A DNA stretch of 64,000 nucleotides from Morella rubra (GCA_003952965.2 RXIC02000102.1:62001-126000), one strand, 5' to 3'. Counted from the first letter of the stretch, positions 37,298-50,715 are shown. Notes: generated from the sequence alone by a model not told the origin. Numbers and translations: made by a program.

Positions 37298-40200
37298 ATG
37301 GGAATGCCTAATCCAACGGTGTTAAAGGTGGTGTTGGGGGTGGTGGGGCTGTGCATAGCCGGTTACATATTAGGGCCACCCCTTTACTGGCACTTCATGG
37401 AGGGCTTAGCCGCCGTCGGCCATTCCTCTTCATCCTCCCCCTCCTCCTATTCCTGTCCTCCCTGCCAATGCGACTGTTCCTCTCAGCCCCTACTCACCAT
37501 CCCAGAAGGTACGCATTAATAATCTTTCCCTTAAAAATGTCTGTTTCCTTTCTTGGATCTATTTGCTCTCCTTGTTCGATCTGATAAATAGAAAACCCAA
37601 ACAAAAAGAGAAAGTTCTTGTAGATCACGTGCACTTGGGAAAGAATACGATCCCTTAAGACTTTTTCGGTTATGGTTTCTTTTTTCCTTCTTAATTCTCG
37701 ATAATGTGTTGAGACTTTGAGTTATAGGAATTTAGTCGGGTTTTGATGTTTGTTAATGTCGTTTAGAGGTCTTTTACTCTCTGAGCTTTGTTTTGCTTAT
37801 ACGGTGGCTTAATTTTCAGTAGCATGAGCACTGAGTCGAGTCGAGTCAAACCTCTTGAGTTACTAAGCCTTTTGTGGTGCTTTCCTAGCTTTACTTTGTG
37901 TACCCTCACCCATGGTGTCCAATTCGCTCTAGATCCATGCTAAATCTGTTGGATAAACCGTGTTTTGAATGTCTTATTGGGTTTTCAGGGCTCTGAGCCC
38001 TGCATTTTAGCCTCTCAAGGAATATTCGTTTTGCTTGTTTGTAAGATACGATTTTGTTGGTTTTTCATTACAAGTACTTGAGAGATGGTGACCCAAAAAA
38101 TGCTAACCAAAACAGAGAGATTAGTTTTTCTCACTGAAAGGTTAAAATCGAAAATGTTTTGAGCAGGTTTTCCGATGGAGTTAGATTCTTTTTCTGCTAA
38201 TCCGAGAAATATAATAGTTTGCCCATTTTAATCTCATTTGGATTTGCAACCGAAAACATCTATGCTTTGCTTTGGCAAATCCCCAATCTCACTCAGATTT
38301 TGCTTGCAAGCAAGCCTGTTGACACCACTGTGTACCAGTGTTATGTAAGCCTTGTTCATCTGACTTCGTCTTTTCAAAGACAATAGGATCTTTCTAAATG
38401 AAGAATTGACTTAGATTACATTCATTTATGAAGAACTAGAACTTTTGTATTTGGATGGATTTGGCCTTCAGCACCTACATCGGTGTAGAGAGGGAAATCC
38501 ACACCCTGTTGATTAGTCCTGGTATTCCTAGCTTTGAACAAAACTGTTCCCTAAAGGCTTGCTCTGAATAATACATTCACCCAAGCTTCCAACTTCCAAA
38601 ACACCTAATCTTTCTGCAAATTGTCATTCTCTATGCTGGATGGTATGATCATTGTTTTCTGCTCCTACCTTTTGATTGTTCTGATAATGAAACAGACCCT
38701 TATTTCAATTTCTTTGTGTCTGCTTATGCAGGATTGGCTAATGCGTCATTTGCAGGTTAGTTTCTGTTTCATGATTTAGCTGCTTTGGGATGTTGTCAAT
38801 TCATTGGGTGTGTATGATAGCATGCAGTGTTTTCTGTTTTTTTGATGAATCACTATCCTGGCTTTTACATTTTTACTTTGTTTAGTCTGGCTTGTGTTCT
38901 TTTAACATGTCCTTCAAAACACCTCCAAATGCAGATTTTTGTTTCTTTCTCTATTTAGTTGGGCTAATGCGGTGCTTGGTTGTCCTTTTGTTGATTTTGA
39001 TGATTTCCTTAGTTTTGTTGCTTGTCTGGACTAAGCATTTTCAGTATGGTCCTTTGTACTGTTTTTGCTTTTTCTAATAAGATTGGTTACTTATCAAAAA
39101 AAAAACACCTCCAAATGCAGAAGTAGGTATTTATTAAGGCTGTGTTCTAATTAAGCTCTCACTCCATATCACCAGCATACATGTGCTTTGACACACTGTT
39201 TTGGAAACTTGCATACAAACCATCCCCTGTTGTATCCGAATTAACCTTTTTCTCCATATCAACAGCATGCATGTACTTAAGATGCTGTCTTGAAAACTGA
39301 GATGCAAGCTATCTCATTGTTTCTTGAGGAGTTCCTCAAGTTCTAATTTCCTACTGGCTAACCGGAACAACAATGTTACTTATAGATGGAGAGTGAGGGG
39401 TGTCTCAAGCTTTGGTTTCCTAGTGACTATTGATGTATTTTTAACTGGAACAACAATCCCTTTCTAACAATGACTTCCACACTTCAGAGCTAATTCAGAT
39501 TTGTCTCAGGAAACCATAAACTAAACCTTCTACCGAAACACATTTCCCATTAATACACTTCGTACTTCCATATAGTTTGAAATAGTTGTATCTGCTCACA
39601 TATTATAGATTATAATGAGAAGCTACAGTATACTGGAATATTTTCACTAATCGATAACCAGGCATGATTGTGGACCACTTATTTTGTGTACGCATTCCTT
39701 TTTCTTCCTTGGGTATTAATCCACCTCATTGAAGGACGGATTTGTGACTTGAAAAAGATTTTCCATGTGATCTGGCAGATCAGATGAACTATGATGCAAA
39801 TGTTTTCTTATACTCTGATTTGCAGTTTTATTTGTATCTTTGTGTGGACTCTGTGAAGGTTCTCCCTCACATTTTTGTATGTGAGATGCATGCCGTGTAG
39901 ACAGAAGTGCATGCATAGGTACACTTGAGGCATTGACATCCTTCAGAGTTTTTTTTATCTTTTTTTTCACCCCATGGCTTGCACTGGCATCCCATTCTGG
40001 AGTAAACAGTACCTTGTGGTTTGCAGCTGATGTGAACTATATGGTTACGAGCAGGAAATGCCTGTATTTTCTCTTTCTTTACCTTGTGATTAACCTAGGA
40101 TTTGGGAAATCAACTAGCAGTAAAAAGAGAAGTGGTGATGTTGTTTGAGGAGGATAACTAGGATTTGATTTGACTGAATCTCAGTTCTTTTAATAATATT

Positions 40201-40583
40201 TTTTTTCCCTTCAATGGAATTGGCATTTTGTTCCAGATTGTGCAAAGCATGATCCAGAGGTGAGTGAAGATACTGAAAAGAATTTTGCGGAGCTCTTGGC
40301 AGAGGAACTGAAGCTGCGGGAAGCTGAGGCTTTGGAAAATCAGCAGCGTGCTGACATGGCTCTGCTTGAGGCAAAGAAGATTACATCCCAGTATCAAAAG
40401 GAAGCAGATAAGTGTAATTCAGGCATGGAAACATGTGAGGAAGCAAGAGAAAAAGCTGAAGCAACGTTAGTGGCTCAGAAGAAACTGACAGCAGTGTGGG
40501 AGCTTAGAGCTAGGCAGAGAGGATGGAAAGAAGGGACTGCCAACTCTCATGCTCAGAATCAGGGAAATGTTCAGACAGCATAA
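37298..40583 (+). CDS. DUF1068 membrane protein (right-arm copy)
   Basis: Mirror copy with exons 37298-37508, 38732-38755 and 40237-40583 and the same 193-residue product. The micro-exon was placed because it restores phase (G|GA ... GCA G|AT) and gives the family sequence EGLANASFADCAKHDPEVS. The segment GAGGTGAGTG at 40257 looks like a donor site but must be read through, since VSEDTEKNF continues the conserved domain. Both arm copies keep the same LINE-like insertion in intron 2, so it predates their divergence. Confidence 0.88.
38916..39121 (+). mobile_element. 5'-truncated LINE-like retroposon (right-arm copy)
   Basis: Mirror copy of the insertion in DUF1068 intron 2, with the 20-bp duplication at 38916-38935 and 39102-39121. 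Its A tail is two bases shorter than in the left arm. Confidence 0.75.
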
Positions 40584-41126
40584 ACAGTCGACCATGGCTT
40601 CATGAGGAACAATCTAAGGCTATCGGTCTACTCGTTGATTCGCAATGCCGGCAGTTCTGACTTTTTACTAGGCTCCACCTCGAAGAGGGTTTTTCATGAA
40701 TCTGTTCATCATTTAAGCAATCTAAATTATGTATTAAGGGTATCCTAGCGTATAGAAAACTCATCATCATTGATACTTCCCTTTTCTTATAGGACTAAAT
40801 TGGATCTCAACATTGTTCCTACATTGGAAGGTATTTCTTTGTCTCTTGGCTCCTGTTCTGAATCGCAATATTTGGAAAAACATGCCCTAAGAGAGGATCT
40901 GATCTGTATTATTAGGCTCCCATGTTATGATGGACTATGGGGCCATTTGTGTCCAATCCAAACAACCAACAAAAATTATCAAAAACACTGCCTCACACAC
41001 ATGATCCCCTTCCACAACTTTACCACTAATCATAAAATGTTGCGGAACCCAATTATTCTTTCACCATAAGTATCTGATGCTTTAGATTTGAGTACAGCCG
41101 CACGAGGATCACAATCAATGAGGACC
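40584..41126. other. Convergent intergenic region, DUF1068 / HPL (right arm)
   Basis: Mirror of 3836-4378. Holds 3' UTR sequence only, as far as I can see. Confidence 0.6.
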
Positions 41127-44100
41127 TCAATTTGCCTTCTCGACGGCTGTGATTGAGCTCGAGTCCCCTGTGATTGAATCATACCTGCGGAACGCATAAG
41201 CGATAAACATGGCAGCTGTGAGGACCACGTAGTCCTTAGCCGCACACTGTTTATTTGACACACTGGGTGAACCTGTCTGCGGCCCGTTGGACCAGTACAA
41301 GTAACTCAATAATTCTGACCCATTGCTGTTCATGAACCGATCCGGTCTAAAACTCTCCGGTTCCTCGAAAACCTTCGGGTCCCTCATCACCAGCGTCTGA
41401 TAGCCACAAAGTAACTCGCCCTTTTTTATGTCGTACACGGAGTCGTGTGAACGAAGCTGGAAATCCTTCCTGGCTCGGGCGTATTGAAGCGGAACCGGCG
41501 GGTTGAGCCGGAGGACCTCGTAGACGACCGACAGAACCAATTCCATTTCTTTGACCGAGTCAAAGTTCAGAGTTGACCCTCCCTTCTCTCTCACTTCTTG
41601 TCTTATCTTTTCTTGTAACCCGGTCGTGTCGCTTGCAATTGTACTCACTAAACTCGGTAGAAAAACTGAGAACCCACCAAACGCGTTGAAGCCCAGCACG
41701 AATAGCAAATTGTGAATGGTTTCTTCTGAACTCAGACCAAACTCGGTCTCTCCTCTCCTTAATACTTCCTTACCTATTAGAAGATATAGAACACAGGTGT
41801 GAATTCCTACATCATTATGTTTCAAATCAATTTGAAGAGTAAAACGTATGCACTAGGTTTAAAGGGATATATTCTCTACTAGACGGAACTCAATCATAGA
41901 AACATCATAAAAAGATCATATATTGTTTAATTTCAAACATTCTATAAAATGGATTAGATTCAAAAAAGCAATTTTCCAACTCGAAAAACAAACCAAGTAA
42001 CGCTCTAAGCTTTTAGAATTTAAATTTATTGAGCCAGCTAGGCTAACATTACCTTCTTTTCGTACGAATTCGTAGAGCTTTCTGTAGTCTCCGCTAACAA
42101 GGAGAAATGGATATGCCCAAGAGTGGAGGAAGATCTCCTCCAGAGGCTGAAGGATGCCGATTTTGACTGTAGGGAGGAGCTGGAGGGCCAGCCAGCGGTC
42201 AAGCATAATATAACCGGACTCGGCGATATCGGGTGAGCTCGACGGGTCGGCTCCAACCAGGCTTTTGGTGAGGAACTTGAAGATGAACTTTTGGAGAGGG
42301 ACGATGTAGCTGGCGGAGCCGGACTTGGAAATGTTGGACTCGATGGTATCCCACATGGTGTCCAAGTTACCCAAGACTTCGCTGACCCAGGTTTTGGAGC
42401 TTCGTTTCAGGATGTCCATGGCAAAGTTCTTGAGCTGATTACGTGGAGACAAGTGGTGAAGGTCGTTAGTGACAGTTTGTTCTGGCGGGTAAGACTTGAG
42501 ATTATGAAGCGGCAAGATGGTCATGGAACATGGTGCAACAAATATCATGTTTTCCCGAAATATTCTTACATGGTCAAGAAAACTTTCAATGCATAATAAA
42601 TATCTATTATTTGTTTTTATTATATGCACTCACTAAACATTGATTTCAATACATTATAGTTAAAAACTTTTCGGTCAATTTTGACAAGAAATTAATTTTT
42701 TTGGACTCTAAATTTACAATTTTACTTTCATCAAATTGTTACTGTCAAAAAAAAAAACATTATAAGGACAAATTTATCATTTTACATATTAAAAAATAAT
42801 TTTTTATCAAAAATTGACAGATAATTTTAACAGATAATACAAAATTTCTAAAATTAATAATTTATATGTATAATGTCACAAAAAATATTATATGTGAGTG
42901 TAAAGTGTTAAAATCCTCCTATTTTTCTTTTCGTTTCTTTCCCGTACATCCCCTCTCACATGGTGACTTTCAGGATAGGTATGGGTTGTACACTAGCACT
43001 GCTAATTATTAGGACCCATCACGTTTCGTGCATGCTAGTTTAGGTTAGGTATGGGTACAGATAGGTATGACTTTCAACGGCTGTGAAGCACACTACAGTT
43101 TTCCTTATTATAATTTTTCTAGCATTTTGATGTATAATAACGAAATATAAATTGATAACATCCACGTTAAACTCAAATTATACAGGCTAACTGCATAAAA
43201 AAATAAAAAATTGTAAAAACTGATGTTAGAACTTAGAAGCAGTGTCACTGTATAGATATAGTGATATTGTTAGTTTGCTTCTTAGTAGAATTGAGAACAA
43301 AGGCTTGTTTGTTTCCTAGTAAAATTGGAAATTAAGATTTGTTTGTCTCCTATTTTGATTGGATAGTCTCTTCCTAGAGCGTGCGTGAGTTGGAGAGATT
43401 TCCTAGAGAGTTCCTTATATTTTCTTTTTTATTCTAGGGGAGAAGAATAGACATTAATCTTGACTACGTTAAATTATTTTGTCTTAATTTGTTTTCTTCT
43501 TTCTCTTTTGATTTTTATCTCTTGTGTGTGCCTCGGATTCTAACGGACATGCATTGCTGCTAAAACTTCTGTTAATTAAGAATTTTATTGTGTTCTTTGA
43601 TCATTATCCAATGGGCACAGTAGTTTGCACACGTTCTGCACTAAAAATACTGATAAGACATTTTACGGTGATATTCTTTTAGAACCAAATCGGCGTAGTT
43701 CCACAAAAGTTTGAACCGTTTGTTTTCCCAGCATGGTATACACTTCACCTTTCACAAATCCCAATAAATCTCAATAAAGGGACTCTAAAATTTTGACAAA
43801 CAAACACCCCATAAAAGGAGGTGGGACGTTTGAATGGTGAAGGCCCTTCTGCTCAGAAGAGAGAAGAGAGGGAGAGGGAGAGGGGTTAAAATCTACCCAG
43901 CGTCTGTCTATCAAAAAATTTTAACAAAATTTTATTTTTACAAATATATATCAAAATTTTATTTTTTCACCAATTTTAATACTATCTCTTTTACCACCAA
44001 CACAAAATTTTATTAAAATTTTACACCTAAACACTATACTAGATATGGGAGAGAGAGGTCTGAGATAGCTTCATGTCTAAGGTGTTCATGATGGTGACTA

Positions 44101-45275
44101 GTGACTCTTCGTGACCACAAACTGATCAAAATTCACCCATATCTACCTAGATTTTAAGCTATTCCTTTCATGTTTCATGAGTTGCAACTATAGGACCAGG
44201 GGACCACGCCCTATAATTTCGATGGTCCCCATTTCATAATTTGGATTGGGTGAGGAAAAAGGTTTCTGTTACAAGACACTAAATTCTAAACTCTTATAAA
44301 CACTAATTTAAATATATAAATTTAACAGTTCAATAATGGGTCACGTCATTTAATAATAATAATAATAATAATTGAGCCATCCAATCAAACCAACTTCATC
44401 TCATCTCGTTAAACAAACTATGATCAAATTCTAATTATTTTTATTTTTGTTATTAAATCATGCTTGATTCTTAATTATAAGAACTTAGAATAATTTCTCT
44501 GAAAAGAGAATCTTTTCCCAATCTGATCACACGAGGCCTAAGCATGAAACGGAAGAGATAGATCTGGAAAATTCAATTTGAGTTTGCCACGCTGCAAGAG
44601 GACCATTTTCAGAACTCTCAGGAAAATGACTTCCCCAGAAACACCTACCTCTAAGTCTAGGGTAATATCTAAGCCCTAATAGTCCGTACATCAATGAGTT
44701 GTACGAAATTAACCGATACCAGAGGAAAACAAACAAAATTAAATAGGAGAAGATGAAGAAGGAAATGCAAAATATTCACTGAACAAAAATTGCGATGTAT
44801 CCTACAAAATTAATGTACTGGATAATACCTTAGAGTGTTCTGGTTCAGAAGTGTCAAGGTAAGCACAGACCCTGACATCCCCGGTGAACTTCACGCTGGG
44901 CACGAAATCTCCAACGAGAACGTTCCGCTTCTCCACGATCTCCATGTCAAAGAGGTGTGCGAAAGACTTGGTGTCGAGGACGGCAACGACGTTAGGGTTA
45001 ACATTTCTGAAGAAAGGGAAGGAGGGAGGGACGTTGGTGCGGAAAACCGTGCTCTTGTACTTCTCTATTCTCTTCCTGAAGAACTTCTCGGGGCCTTGGA
45101 ACCAGAAGTAGTCGAGGCGGTCGGATATGGGGCCTAATAGTGGCCAGCCATAGCTGCCGGGGATTGTCCGCAGTGGTAGGGTTGTCGGAGGTGGAGAGGA
45201 AGGTAGCGGCGACTCATCTTGCGCTGATGGCACGCCGGGAGATATGCTCATTCTGCTGCTCATCGTCAGAGACAT
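41127..45275 (-). CDS. HPL: 13-hydroperoxide lyase, CYP74B-type P450 (right-arm copy, complete)
   Basis: Complete copy with exons 45275-44829, 42434-42053 and 41773-41127, giving 491 residues, the usual size for HPL. The N-terminus (about 45 residues rich in Ser, Thr and Pro) looks like a plastid transit region. It is followed by the conserved GSYGWPLLGPISDRLDYFW block. The I-helix motif falls near residues 304-316, ExxR at E362-R365, and the heme-ligand Cys is C453. No residue essential to the family is missing. Intron 1 is 2,394 bp, about 101 bp longer than in the left copy. The start at 45275 is the first Met in frame; internal Met5 or Met9 are alternatives. The product feeds green-leaf-volatile synthesis. 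Confidence 0.95.
43715..43818. other. ~101-bp indel present only in right arm (HPL intron 1)
   Basis: The right arm has about 101 bp between TTTGAA and GGTGGGACG that the left arm (near 1237-1248) replaces with a few bases. The extra piece has GTTTGTTTT near one end and ACAAACAAAC near the other, a weak inverted motif. It shifts the arm pairing sum from 44,962 to 45,063. Confidence 0.85.
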
Positions 45276-48200
45276 GGTTGTTAAGATGTTGTTGGTTGGG
45301 TGCCTCTTCTCTATTGCATTTAAGTGAGCGACTGGAAATGAATCTTCTCCTCCTTACGGCGATGGAGGGAGGCACTTTGCAATTTTGCATATTTATCACG
45401 CTAAAAAGAAGAAAGAAAAGTAAACCAGCACATGTTGTACTGTGGATGGGGATTGGTTAGCAAACCGAGAAGGGAAAGTACGATTTTTCCCAGCCACAGA
45501 TTATAATTATTATAAATATTATATTTTACGATTTAAATTATTACGTTTGATACGTTAGATTTACCGGCGATCGATCTCTAACACATTATATATATTATTT
45601 ATTTTTTTTATCAAATTAAACAACAAAATAACTTTTTTTAAAAATAAATAAAATGATGATCATAGTATTAAAAAGTTAAAATTGTAAATTACATTTAATG
45701 GATAATCATTATTTTATTTTTTTCTAAAGTCAATTTCTTGTTTAATTTGACGGAAGAAATAGAAATACGTTAGGGGTGAATAATTTGTAAGTATAATATC
45801 TTAAATTTGATAGAAGTACAAAGTACAAATATATTTTTTCCTAAAAAAGAAAGCTAAATAACATGAAGATATTTGAGATAGTCTTTGCACATAAGTCAAA
45901 ATTTTGTTAAAAAAATAATATTTCTCTTCCATCAAATTATTTTTTTTATTACAAAAAATATATAGAATTAATTTCAGATAATTTAAAAAAAATTAATTTA
46001 CAATTACTACTTACAAGAAAAATAAATGAGTCAAATTATCTCTTTTTATTAAAAAAAATTTACTCAAAAAATTTCTAAAATTTTAATTTATAAATACTAC
46101 ATAACTAAAAGAGTTAATGTGGATATAAGTTCGCATAAAAGAATTTTAAGACGGATCATTCTTGTTTCAACATGATAAAGATTAAGATGCCCGAGATAAA
46201 CAAATAAATAAATTGGTAAACGTTGAATGGTGTCCAGTCGGTGTTGTGTTGACAGGGGGCAAAAGGAATCATACATACCTAGTGAAGGCAAAAGAAAAAA
46301 AGAAAACAGAAAACAGACGGTTCACAGCTCCTCAATAATTAAAAAACTGCAGAGCTCTCAGCTCTCAGCTCTTTGGGGGCCATCGCTAATAATTTTTTTT
46401 TTTTTTAAAAAACGTAGAACAAAATATTTTTTTCTTCCAAATTTGAAGGGAAGCAACCTAGCTGGGGCCCTTGGCTTCGCGCCTCTGGTCATTAGCGTCT
46501 CGATTTTGACACCCAATAACGGGCCACCGCAGTTTCCTTTCTCTCTGTTTTTTTTATTTATTTAAACAAATTCTAAAAACATCTGTATTCATTCAAATAA
46601 ATAGAAAAAAAAAAATTATCCAATTATTTTTCACCACACTTTTTTATAAACAGTAGTTGAAATTTGTAAAAAATTTGAAAAAAATGTTAAAATTTATGAA
46701 GAATTGATAAAATTTGTGAAAAAGAGTTTCAACAGCGATGGACTTAATTTTCACACCCATACTAAAATTTTCCAAAAATTTGTGATGTTTGACCTAAGTC
46801 GATTAAGGCCATATTTGCAAACATAACAATTTCGGGAATGTTGTAAAAATTGATGGGTGTTAGAGTTTTTAAATTTTTAGAAAAAGTAGTGAAAAAATAA
46901 AATTGTGAAAATTGGTGAAAATTTGAAAAAAGAAATGATTTAAGTAATTTTTTTTTTGTTTATTACAATGAAAAAAATAATTTTATAAAAAAGAGATAGA
47001 TTATTTTAAAATTATTTTATTAGATCAAAATTTTGAATTAATATTATTTGCAAATCAAAATTTTAGCATGCCCTGATTTCGTTTGTGTTTTCGATTCTTT
47101 TCTCCTCCCTGCCAAACACTGTTTTTGGGAGGGGACATAAATATCTTCGCAAATGGACAATAATCACGTGCAATACGTGATACGAAAGCAGTGACATGTA
47201 AGTAAAGACAGGAGATGCTATCGCATCTGATTCGTGAAATCTGCTTAACTTTGCGAATGCTATTGCTGTCATATGTTTTCGGTTTGGGCAAACAGTGTTC
47301 ACAAGTTTTTCGAAAATCGGTTCTGACACGGTGATTCATCCCTCTTTCCAAAATCGGTTCTGACATCAGACGAACTCTCGAAGGAAATGGTGCGTTGCAT
47401 GACACGGTGACGCTAAACCCCGTGTATAAGAAGTTAAAAGAGGATCAAATGTTAAATAATAATAAAAAGGAATAAATATAAATTCGTGTGATATAAGTGA
47501 AAATCTAATTAATTCTTATGATAATAAAAATATACAATTAGTCCTCTGCTTTCGCTTTCTTTTGCTATTGATGGAATGATTAAAATTTTAAATATATATT
47601 TTTTAAAATTTTAAGAAATTAGATTTTTATGTTTAAAATTACTATTTTAGCCAAAGTTTCTGCAATATAAAAATAACAAGTTAGAGTCTAAATTATCAAG
47701 AATCTTATAATTAAAAGAGTGTAAAGTGTATTTATAGTATGATAAAAAAAAATAAAAAATACAAATTAAGCTCCTCTTATTTATTATTGATCATTTATTT
47801 GGTTTTTTTTTGTAGAGAATAAATATATTTTCACCCATCAACTACCAAGTCTTTGACACATTGTATCATAAATTATTAGTTTTGATCTACTGTACCCTCC
47901 AACTGTGTTAAATACTTTGTATACATCATAATTATTTAATTTGACAAATTGTACTTTTAAACTACCAATCTTAAATATTTTGTACCTTCCGTCTTAATAA
48001 TAATACTCTTGAGAACTTAATAAATAGACAACAATATTTTCAATATATAAAAAGTATGTCAAGAGCATTATCATTATTTTAGTCTAAAAAATTAATAGAG
48101 AGTACAAAATGTTTAAAATTAATAGTTAAAGGGTGTAATGTGTTAAAACTTATAATTTATTATGCAAAGTGTAAAATATATAGTAATTATAGGTGAAAAA

Positions 48201-49289
48201 TATTTTTTTTTCCTTTTTAATATTATCCTCTTATAGTTTAAAACGAAGAACGTGATGAGGTTTTCAAATGAGAAGATTTCCAACGAAGCACTCTCAAAAA
48301 AAAAACAAAATGAATGTATGGAGTCTCTCTCCTCACACACGGGTCACAGTGACGCTATTGACCAACCCAACTCATCGATTTCATGTCACCCTACTTTCGG
48401 TGTGATTGGGATTAAGCTGTGATTCACGTATCCGGAAGAAATATTTGTGGCCCCCGCCTTGCACAAACACGTGTTTCCAAGTGTTCGGAAAATGCTTAAC
48501 ACTCATTCGGGGTTTTTGTTATGATTCACGCGTCTCTCACAGATTCGTGATTGGTGACAATTGTATTGGAAACGTTGGTATGGAAAAGTATAATGGAATA
48601 TAAATATATTTAATAAAATTTATAAAATAAATATTTAAAATTTTAAAAATTTATATACTAATATATTTATATAATTTTTTATATAAATTCTAATAAATTT
48701 TTTCTCTTTATATTTATTTCATTTAATTTTAATTTTTTATTAAACAATTACAGTAGATTATATCTCTCTACACTATTTTATAGTCTCTAATAAAAATTAA
48801 ATATTTTTTTAAAATTCTTATTTATTTTACACAAAAATTTATAAAACTTCAATCTAAATAAATATTTATAATCAAAATCTTAAAAATCTTACAATTTTTT
48901 TATGGTATCCCCGGTGAAATATGGTTAGTCTGATAGTAAAAAACCGAGGGTTTGACTTGATCCAAAAGCAAAATAGAGAATGACAAAATGTCACGAGATG
49001 TCTTGGAGATATTTAATGGAAACACTACGGGCCACAGAGTTAGTGTCTATCCATCGACGGAAAGCAACAACATTGGTGTCTAACCTGTCCCTGTCACCCT
49101 AGTTAATGTTTTTTTTTTTAAGCACCCTAGTTAAAAGCTTTTGATTGTTAGGTAAGCTGTTTTTTTTTTTTCAAATATTATTCGGTTCCTCTAACCTATT
49201 TGCTGGGGGGATGTCAACCTCAACTAGTCCATGCGTTGGCTTCATTGGTTATATTACATTTCTAAGTAAAAGCCAGTTGTGTTTAAAGT

Positions 49290-49321
<32 letters not shown>

Positions 49322-50715
49322 CGGGGGGAAAAGAGAGGCAATTTTAGACGACGTTCTTCCACCACAACTCATTCATTATGGGTGTAACACATTGTTATCC
49401 CAGCATGTGATTATTATGGTTCTTTAAATTATATTTTTGCCTTGCCTGTCACACCGCCATACATCAAGCCCACCAAAGAGATTTCAATTCACGGTTGAAG
49501 ACCACAAATAATCTTTTTAACCACAAAAAAAAAAAATAAAGAAGACTGATGGCATACTTGAAAGTTGAAACCGCGTGATGTTCGTGGGGGCGGGGGTGAG
49601 CTAAACCCACATGGTCGCAAAACTAAAAGGCAGTAAACAACAAAGCTAACAGGCCACATGCCAGGAAGGCCTGTCGCAGAGAAGGCAACAACCAACTGCT
49701 CCAATTCATGCGCACCACACTTTTAGGCGATAATTGTGGCACAAGGTTTTGGCTCAACTTTCAAGCAGTCTCTTCGAGTACGTCTGCTGTCATATGCACT
49801 AAGAGACCGTCTCAAAGCGAAGTGAAGAAAGAATGCAGGTTCAAGCATTGTATTCCACGCAGCTATTAGAAATAACCTGTGTCATGTCAGTATCTGCATC
49901 GAATACTGATCTATCCACTTCCAGTTGCATTATTGGTGGTCCTTTTACCGTTTGCTGTCACGACCTTTTAGCATTTTAAAAAAATTATAGTTACTTACCA
50001 AAGAGGTGTAGATGATGTTGATTTCACAAAAGACTCGATATTTATGAACAACTTAGAAGTGTCCAGTCGACGAATACAACTTGGAAAGAATGGAATCAGT
50101 TTTTCTCAATCAAGAATGCCTCGACTGAATAAATTCACTTGATTCACACAATTCTTCTGGTCATGCCTTTTCTTCTTTTACTTTCTATTGCGACATGTTA
50201 TCATGGTGTTGAGTGTCAAAATTTTGGACCTGGTTAAAAAAATTATAAAATAATATTTTTCTTCATCAAATTATTTTTTTTCATTATAATATTCATTCAA
50301 ATATTCTATCTTTTCACCAACTTTTATAAACTATCTTCACTTTTTTCACTAAATCGTAAATTTCAAAATTTTAACACTCAAATACCACATTAGAAAGCAA
50401 CACAGATAAACCCCTGTACATTTCTTCATAGATTCAGAAGCTGTGGACATGGGAAGATAAGTACATGGATCAATCAGTTCAGAGTCCTACACATTTTTCG
50501 TAGTATAGTGCAAGAACATATATGGTAAAGTTAAGCTATAGACCATCCCACTTATTTGCATATAAGGGGAAGGTACACAGACCATCTATGTTGGTGAAAC
50601 CATGAATGCTTAAACCCTTGCTGATCAGCTAAAAACAATAGATATATAGAAGTTGTGGTTAAAGTACCACAAATTTTCACAGCAGAATTCAATATACCTA
50701 GGATGAGACAACGCT
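45276..50715. other. AT-rich gene-poor interval
   Basis: The first few hundred bases should be the HPL promoter and 5' UTR. The rest is strongly AT-rich with many A/T runs, an (AT)n microsatellite at about 49,292-49,321, and a duplicated phrase AAAATCGGTTCTGACA near 47,311 and 47,350. Open frames here are short, unrelated to any family I know and poor in codon structure. At 50,530-50,650 a decayed copy of the next gene's last exon is present. Confidence 0.6.
50530..50650 (-). pseudogene. Decayed duplicate of CAP-H last exon
   Basis: On the minus strand this stretch matches the end of CAP-H exon 13 (50716-50830) over about 110 bp: LANEHGLSIQGCTNLDDLS becomes LADQQG, a one-base shift, then LSIHGFTNIDGL. 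It lies just downstream of the real stop codon, so it is a degenerate tandem exon duplication rather than coding sequence. Confidence 0.75.

Larger units (their letters stand above)
22551..45062 (-). repeat. Right arm of giant inverted repeat
   Basis: Reverse-complement copy of 1-22412, starting at the ATGATGTCTTC next to the spacer. It contains complete copies of all four genes, including HPL exon 1, which runs past the mirrored window edge to 45275. Relative to the left arm it has about 101 extra bases near 43,715-43,818 and a 20-base G run at 26111-26130 where the left arm has 9 C. Whether homology continues beyond 45,062 cannot be seen here. Confidence 0.97.

Noticed and set aside
40257..40266. 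GAGGTGAGTG as an exon donor in DUF1068
   Set aside because: Reading through gives the conserved PEVSEDTEKNFAELLAEE; splicing here would remove it.
47055..47405. 116-residue minus-strand open frame in the AT-rich interval
   Set aside because: Contains a short internal duplication, shows no domain and no splice context, and is isolated. Not supported as a gene.
49290..49322. (AT)n tract as an origin or palindrome-forming site
   Set aside because: A plain dinucleotide microsatellite, common in plants; no further structure seen.
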